A DNA stretch of 64,000 nucleotides from Paragyromitra xinjiangensis (taxonomy: Eukaryota; Ascomycota; Pezizomycetes; Pezizales; Discinaceae). A program made the position numbers and the translations under genes. The stretch lies in assembly GCA_038503065.1 (NCBI GenBank), contig JBCAMK010000015.1, positions 682,001-746,000 of the forward strand. The letters are read 5' to 3'. Below, piece after piece: positions 32,707 through 46,117 of the stretch; the stretch's first letter is position 1, and every line of letters starts with the position of its first letter. The notes beneath the pieces are model-generated. The model searched no databases. It was given only the letters and a program-made list of their open reading frames with translations, and was not told the origin of the DNA.

Positions 32707-34296
32707 CTAATCGTCGGGGTTCGCAAGCTGAATGAAACACCATTAGCCAACAATAAACCTAAATATTAAGCGGGGACCAAACTTACCCGCAGAACCCGTC
32801 TCGAATAGTCCGCATCGTCCCTCAGACTCCTTACGCTCATCCGCGAACTACCAGTGTCAGGATCGTATCGCAGGTATAACTGAGTAGGATCTAGTCGTTG
32901 ATCAACCAATTTGGTGCCATCAGGCCCCCGTGCAACGCTATTGGCTACGCCATTCAACCCTGCCATATCTGGCGAGCCCGCCGACGGAGAAGTGTTCACT
33001 AGAAATCCCTTCTCTCCAATAAGGCCCAATGTGCTCAACGAGCGAGACCTCCTACGGCTAGCCATAATACCAGCCCCACCTGCAGAGATAACTCCGCCTC
33101 CAGCCTCAGTACCACCGTGCATCACATCTCTTCGCCTGTTCCTGCGATAACAGAAGAACAGAAGACCCGCAAGAACAGCAATAATGATAAGAGCAATGCC
33201 AACAAAAAGACCTGCAACACGACCAGGCTGCGAAAAAAAGTTCCCATTACTCGTACTCGCTACCGGCGTAGCTGTTGCTGGGGCTGTGGACTCCGGTATA
33301 TAGGTGACTGTCCTAACTCCTCCAGATGTAAGAGTGATTACGCTAGGTGCAATGGAGGATGTGGAAGTGGTCGAGGTAGTCGAGGTAGTCGAGGTAGTCG
33401 AAGAGGTTGTGGTCGATGTAGATGTAGATGTAGATGTAGAGCTTGAGGTAGATGTTGGAGTTGCGATCTGCATGTTATATGAGTATCATGCTGATTGAAG
33501 AAAAACGAAAATAACGCAGTGCAATTTTATCCATTCCCACATGACATCTTCTTGGTATTATGAGCCAAAATAAGAAAGGGAACAACCATACGATTATGAG
33601 AGTCTTGGTAGGCCCTTGCTCTACAACGGTAGATATGGAGATAGGAATAGAAGCAGAAGTGGTATCAATGGGAGAAGAGGACGAAGACGAGGAAGTTTGA
33701 GGAGGATTTGAGGTTGTTCTCACCGTTGAACTAGGGCCTGAAGTCCCACTCGGCGCATTGGTTAAAGCGATGTATCCGAAAAGACCTTTCGATGTATTCC
33801 CGCATTGCTCAAGCCCGTAACCAGGGCATTCTTGAGTACATCCAGTCGCCTCAGTTGATGGTACAAAGTTCGAACACCAACATTTTGAACCCTGAACAAT
33901 AGCAAAAGCATAGTTAGCCAAACAATGATCGTGGCAGAGGCCGTTGCTCTGAAATGTATCCGTCACTGAACGCAAACATGAATATTAGCCAATTCCTGCG
34001 GCCCTGAACCCCCAAGTAACCCTAGGTCAACATCTAAATAGAAGGCTGGGCGTACTTGGTGAAGAATCTGTCCCGGTATTGTCGCTAGAACAGTATGCAA
34101 TGTCCAACGCGTAGCTTCTCCCAACCGCACAAGCCATCACAAGAAGAGCCGCCAAAGCTGGCCGTAGCCGTAACCCTCCATACCGAACACCAACTCCAAA
34201 CTTCTGTTTTCGCTCATGATTTTGACCAGAAACCCCACGCGTAACCTTACTTCCACCAGCGGCCGTTCGTCCACCGTTACCCGAAGATTGTGTCAT
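32707..34296 (-). CDS. WSC-domain cell-wall integrity sensor
   Basis: This is a single-pass plasma-membrane mechanosensor that feeds the Rho1/Pkc1 cell-wall integrity pathway. Four exons (34056-34296, 33592-33965, 32787-33467, 32707-32727) give 438 residues. The N-terminus has a long basic lead before a hydrophobic core (ALAALLVMACAVG) and a likely cleavage site after SYA. The WSC domain follows with its Cys pattern: C in AYCSS, NGLCHDHCLANYAFAIV, CWCSNFVP, GCTQECPGYGLEQCG. A Ser/Thr-rich, presumably O-mannosylated stalk follows, with Ser-Thr repeats. The membrane helix is VAGLFVGIALIIIAVLAGLLFF, then CYRRNRRRD. The cytoplasmic tail ends in RRVLRLANPDD, a conserved fungal ending carried partly by the last 21-nt exon. 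Confidence 0.9.
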
Positions 34297-36417
34297 TGTG
34301 AATTAGTTACTGTATAACGTATTACGCTGGCGTATTATCTGAGGCACAAAACCATCCGGCAGAAGCGGGGTCTTAAGGTTGCTTTAAATTGAGCCGAAGA
34401 GGAAGCCACGCAAATCCGTGAGAAGCGGATGGATACCACTAATGCAAGAAACAACGTTAGTTTCACGATATCCAAACCTCAACGAGAAACTTCAAAGATA
34501 CTCACCTCAACGAAAAAAAATTATATCCCAAGCGACTTACCAACAAAGTCGCAAGCTTTAATATGAACAAAGCACAAACAACGAATGTACCACGCCAGCT
34601 ACTTGCTGCCCAGCCCACGCAATTGTGGATGGCGAGGAAAGAGAACGAGTGACGGTAAACCAGGAAATTAATCTGTAATGAATGGATTGACTGTCGCCAA
34701 ACCGATTGAAGGGTTGAGCGAACGATGTCGGAAAATAGAAATCGGAAGATTTTCTGGAGCTTTGGTTGTTGGTGGTAGAGTCCGTTCCTCGCTCCACGTT
34801 CAAGAAAGCAACGAGACGACGATTCGGGAGGGTAAAGGAGGTTGGAGGGCAACGGAACGAAACTGCGGCACAAACGAGCAGGATTTGGAATTGCAGGCGG
34901 GATGCTCGACCAAAAAGAAGTAAATTCGAGACGATCAGTGGACAACACCACAAGACCTGGACTAACTGGCTTTGGTAGTCCTCTTGTCTTTTTGGGAGGT
35001 TTTACCACACACTTCTGGCCTGAACGAGCGAAAAGACAAAACGAGAGTGGAGTGAAAAGGTTCGTCAGCAATCCAAGCGAGCGGGAACTGCTACCATTCG
35101 TGTTGTCGAGGCGACCTCGGCGTGCAGATAGGGCTGCTGTTCTGGAGGACTCTGTAACAGGAGGAGGAGGTTTGTTGGAAAGTCTCACTCCTTATGTCCG
35201 CGTCAAAACGCTGTAGCGACTGTTGTTGGTAAAGATACCGGCGAAACCTCAGCAGTTTTTTGTCGACGTTCAATTGTCTCTCTCACCACTTGGTTCTTCG
35301 GTTCACTCTGTCAAAGGAGAGGTAAAAGATTAGGGAAGAGAAACCAAGAAATTTGGTGTTCTGGGAGGAAACCCGCCACGGATGCGTGCACCAGTCTACT
35401 TAGTGTGCAGAGTCAATAACTGAGAACCTCAAGGCCGGGATGTAATCCTGGTATTTTGCAAGGGTATCGTATGCTCCGTAACGCTCTGAAGTGCACTTCC
35501 TTGCTAGAGATGCTGCATTACCGGAAACTTGAGTTCCGAGGTAGTGTTCTGCCCCAGCATCTGCTCTACGATTCTAGATACTACGAAAGCTTCTTTCTAA
35601 GGATGCTGGACTTCTGCTCTCCTTCTTGCTGCCTCTTGAGCTTTCGAAGCGGACTGGCAAGTGGACTCGGTGAGGTATATATAACTCGCTTCGATAGTGG
35701 TCTGATAACCCTTGCTTTCGGGGACTTGGAGCCACTGCAATCATCACATTGGAGGTGTCTTCTGACCACGTTCTATCATCATGTCTGACCGTTTTACGCG
35801 GCCTCTTGTGGTGTCTCTGCTCTCCCTTCTTTTTCGTCTGTTTATTTATTTATTTTTATTTTCGGCCCTTTGCCCCCCACAATCCAGTGTTTCTCGCAAT
35901 TGTTTCCGGGCCTAGCCCGTTTCGTCTTTATACATATGTAGGGCTGCTGCAGTGCGCCTGGACAGAGAGATGAGAAACACGGGAATGAGTCCTGCGGGAA
36001 TGTGTTTCATAGGATCAGGCTAGAGTTACCAGAATACCACGGGCTGGCCGCTTCGCTCACTCTTGATAAAGAAAGCTTTCTGTCCAGCTTCGGCGCGCGC
36101 TTCCGTTTAGTGTTTGCACGATCCGTTCGCCCTCTAACATCTTCAAGATCCGACATCTCACCCTTCCAGAAGGAGCTGTGATGTCGCAGCGATGACCTAT
36201 TTTTGGTAACAGATACTCGATCAGCCTACCAATCGGTGATAGCGAAATACCACTTCCTACTACTTTAGGTAGAGTAAAATCTCTAGCGTTCCAAGGACGA
36301 GTGGTACTTGAACTTTGAGCCAAGCTTGGAAGTCGCGTTGCGGCCTGGCAAATTCCGCCGGAGTTGGCGAATTAATCGAGGTTGCTGTTTGAATTGCGAT
36401 CGGCGCTATCACCAACA
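34297..36417. other. Long upstream region of the WSC gene, otherwise unassigned
   Basis: Overlapping frames on both strands at 34502-35216 (up to 228 codons on the minus strand) have no family features; I read them as the long leader/promoter of the WSC gene. The minus-strand frame 36057-36323 is also unassigned. TTTATTTATTTATTTTTATTTT simple sequence lies near 35840. Confidence 0.4.
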
Positions 36418-36651
36418 TGGGTAAGCCCGTTCCGTCATTTTCTTGGCTTCCGGAAAATTACCCCTGATCTGCGTACTAATATTCAGCACTTAACATACAT
36501 GCAACCACGACAGGTGCCAAAAAACAAAAGAAAATATATCATGGTCTTTCTAATGGGCCCAAATACGTCTCTAGCAAGACTAGAAAGACGAGATCTCGGC
36601 GTTGTACGCTTTACCCAATTCATTCGGTTATAAAAAACACGGCGCTTGGTG
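36418..36651 (+). CDS. Tentative small two-exon basic protein
   Basis: ATGG at 36418 is followed at once by a GTAAGC donor. Two acceptors are available: ATATTCAG (near 36487), preceded by a TACTAAT branch-like site, or CACGACAG (near 36512). Either gives an open basic frame (GAKKQKKIYHGLSNG, then KTRKTRSRRC) to a stop at about 36651, 60-70 residues. The ATGG-intron arrangement is common in ribosomal-protein genes, but I cannot match the sequence to any. It could be a decayed copy of such a gene. Confidence 0.25.
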
Positions 36652-38435
36652 GTGCCTCAAGACTTGTACCCGCTGTGGGCTTGTAAAACCACATGTAGCA
36701 TAAGTAGAAACCCTGAACGAAGTGCAAAAGAATTGGCGCTAATGATGATAACGAAAACGGCGAGGAGGCTCGCGACTTCGCTTCGTCAACGTTGAGGTGA
36801 TGCCAGGTCCTAGGAAATTAATTGATGCTGGCTACTGCCGCGATACCGTTTTCTCGGTATGCCGTGCATACCTGTGACAGCGGATGCAGGGCCAGGCCAG
36901 TAAGTAATCCTATTGGTTCAAAGTCCTAGTTAACCAGGTCGCCTGCTCCAACACTTTGATAGGTAGATGAACTCCTACCCCTGCTTTTCGTAGTTAAAGC
37001 CTGCCCGGTTTGCGATATCTATGGCTTTTCTCTGCTTTAGGCCTGCCTTCACAATTATACAGAAGGAAACTGAGATTAAATTATTAACCTATTTCTCCAG
37101 CTTGGAGTAAACTGGCTGCGTGGCTAGACCAGAGCCTACTTTACGCCATATAATTTTTCTAGCTATCCTGACTCTCCCATGGCACATACATGTGTACAAG
37201 CCCACCACTCAACTAGGTTAAAGCCTAAGCTTGCCATGCTATAAAACGTGTTCACTGAGGGAGCTCCGTTGTACGGTGTGCTGTATGTCTTGGGCTCTAG
37301 TGGCGTGAGGTCCAACCAAGCAAAACCCAGAATTTTTGACCACCGGGCAAGCTTCGAAAAATTATCTGCCAAATGTTCCTTTCCTAATTTTACCTATGTG
37401 GTTTAGCACATTTTTATTACTCCGTTCCTTTGAATAGTACACCACGTGGCCGATGCAGACGAAAAGCTTGATCACGACGAAAGTTATTAGTTTCAAAGTC
37501 TATGAGGTTCTAAAAGACCTGCAAGCCGCCTTCGGAATATGTTTTGGGTGAGTTTCAAGCCGGCGCATAGCCATCACAACTCCCACCCTGTGGGCCTACG
37601 GCCGAAAGCGCATCTTTGGGAAAGAAAGGAAAGGAAATACCATTTGAATTTACGTCACACAGAAACTGATTACTTGAGTTTTTGGATAACACAAACCCGG
37701 CAATTTCAATAGTCCGTGTAATAATGCACATAGGCAGCACAACTGTTAGTCATGAAACACATCAGCTTTGCCGGGCAGGATTTTCCGTAACCATCCGTAC
37801 ACATGAAGCTAGCTAACCTGAATTAGAACCTAAACATACATGTAGATTTCGCTCTGGGTGATTAACTGTTGGAATTTAATATATCAGATGAGCAACGTGT
37901 GAAAAAAGTAGAAGTCAACTAAAAACTTCCACTTGTTCCTTCATCCAGCTGGATATATAAAATTTCATAAGGCCTTCTGCCTTTCCCCCAGGTTATTACT
38001 GAAGTGCTCTTACCATGTCGTTACCCGTCGAGCCATTTTTCATATTTTTATTCGCTGTGAATGAGTCTTCATTCGACAGAGATCTAGAGATCCGAGTGAC
38101 GTGGCATGACGGTACACAGGCTGATTCCATATTCCTGAAATTTCAATAAATAGTCTCTATTTATAGTGCTGCCCTATATATACAGCCCACAGACCGCGTA
38201 GACAAGCACATAATTTTGTGGACCGTTCTACCCGTCGGCAAATAAAAAGAAGGTCTCGGAAAATGTCCGAGAACCCGGAAGAACCTTGTTTACTCAACAA
38301 CGGGATGCACGGGCCACCCGCCTGTTGCCTCGGTGCCGAAACATGGAAAATTGGAATTTCCCCACTAAAAGCATAGGTTCCAACATCCGATAAGCCTGAT
38401 ACCGACTTGACACTCTTGATGGAGCATTCATGAGG
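36652..38435. other. Gene-poor interval
   Basis: About 1.8 kb of mostly AT-rich DNA. Frames at 37163-37372 and 37555-37740 (minus) are short and unsupported. TACATGTA occurs at 37837. No terminal repeats were found. Confidence 0.5.
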
Positions 38436-39168
38436 ATGAACGCAGCGTTTCTAGGGACCTTCCGAAGGCATCTGCATTCGGCCGTCCGCCTTCAAAAACA
38501 GCAAGCGCAACCTCTAACAGGCTTCTATAAGCGTGTGTTTCTTGATCCCCATCACATACGTTCTCTACTGACAGTACCTCAATAAAACAGTGCTTCTCGA
38601 GAATCCATTCCAGCCTGCAAACCCTCTTCCGCCTGGTGTGCCACACCCACCAGAGTCTACACCACCAACGGAACCATTTTCTCCAAATCCGCCAACCACT
38701 CAATCCGAGGAAGATGCTCGGGTTGAGAAAGCACGGGTAGTTTTCGGCTCGCGTTTGGCAGGGCCAGGGAGGCGGGAAGAAGAGAAGTTACAGAAGGGCA
38801 CAATCGTTGCCGGTGTGAAGATTCCGCCGAAACCGCTGGAGCCGGATAACTGTTGCATGTCAGGATGTGTCAACTGTACTTGGTTCGCGAAGAATTTCCC
38901 GGTTCTCCAGAGGGCCTTGCTAATATGATATAGGGATATATTCCGGGAAGATCTAGAAGAGTGGCGTGCAGCTAGAGCCGAGGCGTATGCAAAGCTTAAA
39001 TTACAGAGGGCCGCTGAGGGTACCACCAGCATGGATGATGATGGGGGCCCCCCAACTGGGGGGATGTGGGAGGGTTACGAAGATATTCCCGTCGGTATGA
39101 GAGCGTTTATGGAAACAGAGAAACGGTTGAAAGAAAAGCATAAGGCACAGGGGTCAATGCCGGGCTGA
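38436..39168 (+). CDS. Oxidoreductase-like (OXLD) domain protein, probably mitochondrial
   Basis: Three exons (38436-38532, 38591-38882, 38934-39168) give 207 residues. The first exon codes for MNAAFLGTFRRHLHSAVRLQ, a basic amphipathic segment without acids that looks like a mitochondrial targeting peptide. A Pro-rich linker follows (residues about 35-70). The OXLD signature begins at IPPKPLEPDNCCMSGCVNCTW, where the last Trp codon is split by intron 2, and continues DIFREDLEEWRAARAEAY. The four Cys are those of the family. The C-terminal part carries MWEGYEDIPVGMRAFMETEKRL, a frequent ending. The domain's biochemical role is poorly known; animal OXLD1 is a mitochondrial protein. Splicing restores the motif exactly, which supports the model. 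Confidence 0.9.
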
Positions 39169-40476
39169 AGCTTGTCTCATGATGATTGGAGGTGCTGTTT
39201 TTATCTTTTGATTTAAGACGCGACCTCCTCTAATTCTTGTATTATTATGACCGTATCTGGTGAGTAGGGGGTACACGATTTTTGTGTAAATTTCTTCTGG
39301 ATCTGGGAAGTAGCGGAGTTTGGAGTTAGGGGCGTGTTGAGATATTGGCCTAGATGTTATTTATATTGCATATACCGTATTTATGATAAGAATATTATGG
39401 TAAATCACTTCAGTTTGTTTTTAAAGGGAAATAGCGGGTCTAGGCTATGCGCACGTGTTACGTTGTCGTTTGAACACCATGTCAGCTAATTTGTCGGGTT
39501 ATAATGAACCCCAGTCACCTGGCAAGTCCCCACACATGTCAAAATCAGCCAAAAAGTAAGGGAGAATCTTACATGTTTGGGTTGGTTGGTAGCTGTCAGT
39601 TGATCTTCCCAATTTCCGTCCCTTTTCTCGGCATTGTCTTGCTCTATCTTATAGGCCTGTACCACGTTTGTCACTTAGTAAGCACTTTCCTGTAGCCTTT
39701 TTACATGAGCTCTGATGGTATAAATAATTTTCTGGCTTTTCGTAATTTCTAGCTTAGAGGCTACCGCAAGAGCATTTGGATTGGTTTGGGCCTGGATATT
39801 AGACAGGAAATGCGGGTTCGGGTTTGATGCCTTAGCAGGGGGAATGCGGATGGGTAAGGAGCCTCGAGAGTCATAGAAAATTTGAGTTGGTGGTTTTTAG
39901 TGGAACTTGAAAGTTGGTGGGAACTATTAGCAATATGTTTAGGGCTTGAAGTTGTCATTGTTGCGTTTTATATAGGTTAAAACGTGGATGGGATGCAGCA
40001 ACGAAGTTACATGTATCTTTTATAGTTGGGTAGGTTTCTAGAATTACATGTATACATGTAGTTATATCTGAATTAGGTTAGGATTTGAGAAGCTAATTGA
40101 GATCTACTTTACAGCCCACCTTGACCCTGGCGTGCGATACCATGACACCGTTATATATATGTAGTAACAGCTCTCTTCTTAGCACTCTCTTGGAAGACTT
40201 CACAATCAATCCACCGTATCGATGGGTGGATACCCAGGGTCTGGTGTTTACCGACTTTTATACGAGGGTAGCCTGCTTGACGATGATTATTGGTATGAAT
40301 GCCAGTGGTACAGCAGCTATGTTTTTGTTTTGTCTTTATTTTGGCGGGGATATGTCATAGTATTTAAGTTTTTAGCTGAGATTAACTTGTGTTTTTTTTT
40401 GGCTGTGAGAAAGTGTAGCCCACTTTGCCACGATATAGTCTGCCATTTAAACCTCTAGTAGATATTGGGTTTGTGA
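39169..40476. other. Intergenic with TACATGTA cluster
   Basis: About 1.3 kb without a credible gene. Three TACATGTA palindromes lie within 53 bp (40008, 40045, 40053). Frames of 60-90 codons are unsupported. Confidence 0.5.
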
Positions 40477-41266
40477 CTATGCTCTCCATCTCAGATCTTT
40501 CTCTACCTTTTCTCTTACAACCTTTCTTATCAGTTCGCCGGCTCCCTGCCCTCCTGTGTCCATCTCCATATTGTCATCGTCGGTTTCATTCCTGGCAGAA
40601 CATACACTCCTGCCGGTTTCTACTACTCGTTCAAAGTCCTCATAATCAAACTCCCCTTCGCTTTCCACAAATACCAGACTTCCGGTGCTAGTGAACGCGA
40701 GAACATGCTTACTCGCAGTATTTTTTAAGTCATCCATTCCGGGCTCCACCATAACCTCGCCGCTGCCCTTTGTGAATGCAACTGTGGTGGCTGCGAGAAC
40801 GCTCTTCAATGGTACCCCTGCATCCAACAGCGCCAAAACGGCAGCATTCAAGGCTGGGGCCAATAGTAGGAGGGTGGTGGCAGCATTGTCCTCGATTCCA
40901 GCGGACTGCACGACCTGAATTACGATCTGGATCAAAGTTCGGGGGTGGTTTGACCGTAGAATCATCGGTTTTAGAGCTGAGAGAAGACGCGACTCAAGAT
41001 ATTTTTCCCTAGTGCCTGAGGTTTAAGTTAGTGTTTAAGGGTAGAGAAGAGAATAAAAGGGAAAAGGGAAAGGGTTTTGTACTAGTAACTCCAATTGCTG
41101 GCCGGACAATAACTTCGACATATGCTTCTTGTGGTAATTCGTCGCGGATGCGGACCTCCATGGGGCCATTCACGGAAGCGATGACGGATGTTCTACCTTG
41201 AGAGAAGGACGCTGAGCCATCTGATCGAGGGAGAAAACCAAGAGATGCAGAGCTGGAGGTGGCCAT
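40477..41266 (-). CDS. RRP46: Exosome complex component RRP46
   Basis: This is an RNase PH-fold subunit of the hexameric ring of the RNA exosome, for 3'-5' processing and decay of rRNA, snoRNA and mRNA in nucleus and cytoplasm. Two exons (41083-41266, 40477-41015) close to 240 residues. The N-terminus (LGFLPRSDGSASFSQGRTSVIASVNGP) is the standard RNase PH start; eukaryotic ring subunits lack the phosphorolytic site. EVIVRPAIG is followed by REKYLESRLLSAL across the intron, and ALNAAVLALLDAGVPLKSV is the family core helix. The single intron (41016-41082) has a CCTCAG acceptor. The ATG was chosen because it places the conserved block 9 residues from the start. Confidence 0.92.
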
Positions 41267-41578
41267 GGTGTTTCAACGATTCAATCTCACAGCCGCAGCT
41301 TATTGTTGAGATTCTCTGTTTTGATGATGTAGCGTTGGAGTTTTTGCAGTAGCGATCGACTGTTCTGGCTAAGCGACATCTGCATGCGCTGCCAAGTCTG
41401 ACCCCACCATGCAGGCGTACCGTTTTTCTTTTCTGCCCACTCTTTTAATTGTTGTTCTTCCTTTCCTCCTTCCTTCCTTCCCTTCCCCCCGACACTCTTT
41501 TCTCCAACAAGATTTCCCCCATTCCCTTCATTATTTTCGCTCCCTTGTTTTACGAGTATTTGAGGAAATAGTGGCGAA
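41267..41578. promoter_or_regulatory. Shared divergent promoter RRP46 / CTP synthase
   Basis: This 312-bp region separates two divergently transcribed genes. It has a long polypyrimidine tract on the plus strand (about 41420-41550, CTTCC/CCTTCC runs) just before the CTP synthase ATG, a common feature of strong fungal promoters. No TATA box is seen. Confidence 0.5.
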
Positions 41579-43793
<2,215 letters not shown>

Positions 43794-44035
43794 TGAATCG
43801 GCAGTTTCGTTGGTGGTTTCTTTCTGTCCTAACTTTTGCTTTCTCGGCGGGGCCCTGTTTTACATATGATGAAATATTCATGAATGTACGATATATACAA
43901 AACTAAAAATCGCGAAGGAGTACCCCTGTAAGAAGCTTTTAAATTATTTCTATGTAATATATATACATCTGTATCAAGGTCAGCATGTGCTCTCTCTCTT
44001 CCTCAATTCCTCACCGCAGCTTTGTCGTTAAAATC
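43794..44035. other. Convergent 3' regions
   Basis: This is a 242-bp gap between CTP synthase and the Sel1/TPR gene. AT-rich, with presumed polyadenylation signals (ATATATACA); no gene. Confidence 0.5.
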
Positions 44036-45375
44036 CTACTCCCTACCCATCTCCACTTCAATCTCTCTCTTCAATCTCCTCGCATCAACTCCTACCTCTC
44101 CCTTCTCTACTTGGGCCTGCGTCAGCCACTCACACGCGGTAGCTAGTTTTCCTTCGTTTCTTAGCATAGTAGCCAAATTGACCTGGCTTGGAGCGAAGCC
44201 CTCCGTCGCGGCTAAGGTATACCATTCTTTTGCAAGAGTAGGATTCGGAGATGTGGATTGGTAGTAAACCCCGAGGTTGTGGGCCGCCTCAATGACACCT
44301 GAAGCAGCAGCTCTGAGGAGGTAGGTTTCGTGCATAGGAGAAGGAGGAGAGTTCATGGCGAGGTAGTAGTAGGCGTGGGGGTTGTCTAGGGATTGCATAA
44401 TTTTTAAGAGGTTTTAATCAGGAGTGATATATACGGGTGGGGGTAGTAGGCAAGAAATTGAAAAGTACTTTCTAAGTAACTTAGATGTAATACGTACCTT
44501 GTTCTTTCCCTTTTTCGAACGACAACTTCGCCTCCTCGTTTCCCCCCCCCTTGACCTGCAACCTCCCGAGCCTGACCCATGCTTCACTTATACCCTTCTC
44601 CCCTGCCCTTCTATAACACTCCTCTGCCTTCACATCTTTACCCTGCCCCTCTAGCACCTCACCCATCCTAAATAACGCTCCCGAGTGTCCATCTTCCGCT
44701 ATCTTTGCCAAACGGCCCACAGCTTGCTGCAATTCCATAATAGTGAATGGATTTTTTGGTGATCTGGTTAGCAATATATGCAGCTGGATAACCGCTGTCG
44801 GGTCGGAGAGCATTGAACATGTAGCTAAGAGATGTCGGGTGAGGGCGATACGTTTCGGACTGTTGGTAGCGGAAGACTCAGAGCGTAGAAAAGTGAGAGC
44901 GAGAAGAGTCAGGTCATGAGGGGTTATCTTGTACTCTATTGAGGTTAATTTGGTAACTTAAGTCTGCAAAACGGACATAGTGTAAACTACCAGTACATAT
45001 TGCATTCCCAATCTTCTCACTTGGCACCATGCTCGTCATCGGGATGTAGGAACGTATTATATTTGTCGCGACAAAGGGGCCAAACGGGAGTGCTTTTGAT
45101 TTGTGGGCAGAGAGGAGGATGTCTGTGGGGATCGAAATATCCTGATCCAAGCCTGAGCCTTGAGATTTACTACCTAGGCTCCATGGCTGCTTATTTTTGC
45201 TGCGGACGGAGGCGGCGGGGCGAGCACGGGGTCCTTTTAGACATCGTGTGGTTGCGTGAAAACTACGGGCGAGGACGCGGAGCTGGGGTAGTAGTGATGG
45301 GGGCATGGTGGTTTGCGTAGTGGGAAGGGTTTTGGAGGGGATTGGGATAAGCTTTTGGAGCCGCATTCTTGGCAT
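44036..45375 (-). CDS. Mitochondrial Sel1/TPR-like repeat protein
   Basis: Three exons (44991-45375, 44498-44935, 44036-44385) close to 390 residues. The N-terminus is basic and Ser/Thr-rich with LARSFHATTRCLKGP, a typical fungal mitochondrial presequence (arginine-phenylalanine cleavage context); an internal Met at about residue 24 is an alternative start. The rest is a chain of helical pairs of Sel1/TPR type: ALFRMGEVLEGQGKDVKAEECYRRAGEKGISEAWVRLGRL (within two repeats), then DNPHAYYYLA, AAASGVIEAAHNLGVYY, AKEWYTLAATEGFAPSQVNLATML and CEWLTQAQVEKG. Such proteins are scaffolds; a fungal role in respiratory-chain assembly or mitochondrial translation is possible, but I cannot name the orthologue. 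Intron phases agree throughout. Confidence 0.8.
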
Positions 45376-46117
45376 GAGACATGGGTTGTTATTTCACAGG
45401 GACAGGGGAGTTCTGTTTGGGTCTAGGTTGACTTTATCTATAAAGTTCCTTCGTTGACTGGAGAAAATATGGGGGGATGATAAAACTATAGAAAGGACGG
45501 GTTAGAGGATGATGGTTTGCTAGGTGGCTTCTACAGAAAAGGGACGTTTAGGGTTATCGTTCAGGGTTGTATCTATGCGTATTTTTAATCGTAGAGTTTA
45601 CTGCTCCGAGATGGAAGGTCTTCTTGGGATGTCTGTCCAATGCACCGGGATGTTTGATAAGGAAAGATGGGAAATATTTTGGCCGAATCATAACTTGGAT
45701 GGGTGAGTACTATCATGATATGTCACTCGTTGAGCAATCTGCCACGCTGTGGGTTTCCCGAATTTGGTTGGACAACTGCCGCCTGGACTTGGTAGTTTGC
45801 TTGAAATAATCCTATCGTGGAGCTTCAGTAGTGTCTTAGAATCCTAACAGAGACAATTGGCCCGCACCTTCCCAGGGTTAGGGTTTCGTCACTAGCTCGA
45901 TTTGGCTCAATTTGACTCGCACGTCATCTTTTCCCCTGTCGGGTGTCACACGGCCAGTGTCGGTAGTTGCCACGACCCGTGATAACGCCTGCACCCCACC
46001 CAAGGAAAGCTATCAAAACCTGAACAACAACAAACGGCAGAGGCCTGGTATTCTATAAAAACGTCCGGATCAGATCATCATCTATTGGAATTGGATAGGG
46101 GAAAAGGGAAAACCATC
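45376..46117. promoter_or_regulatory. Divergent region upstream of MTHFR
   Basis: About 740 bp. It includes a telobox-like AGGGTTAGGGTT at 45874-45885, 233-244 bp before the MTHFR ATG. Small frames at 45524-45809 are not credible. No TATA consensus is seen, though TATAAAAA is at 46054. Confidence 0.45.
45874..45885 (+). promoter_or_regulatory. Telobox-like motif upstream of MTHFR
   Basis: AGGGTTAGGGTT, two consecutive telomere-type half repeats, lies in the proximal promoter and in the gene's orientation. It shares the ten-mer with the sites before TRM140 and UTP18. Confidence 0.4.

Noticed and set aside
34502..35216. Long overlapping frames on both strands (228 and 124 codons)
   Set aside because: No family features, odd composition on both strands, and a position just upstream of the WSC gene where a long leader is expected.
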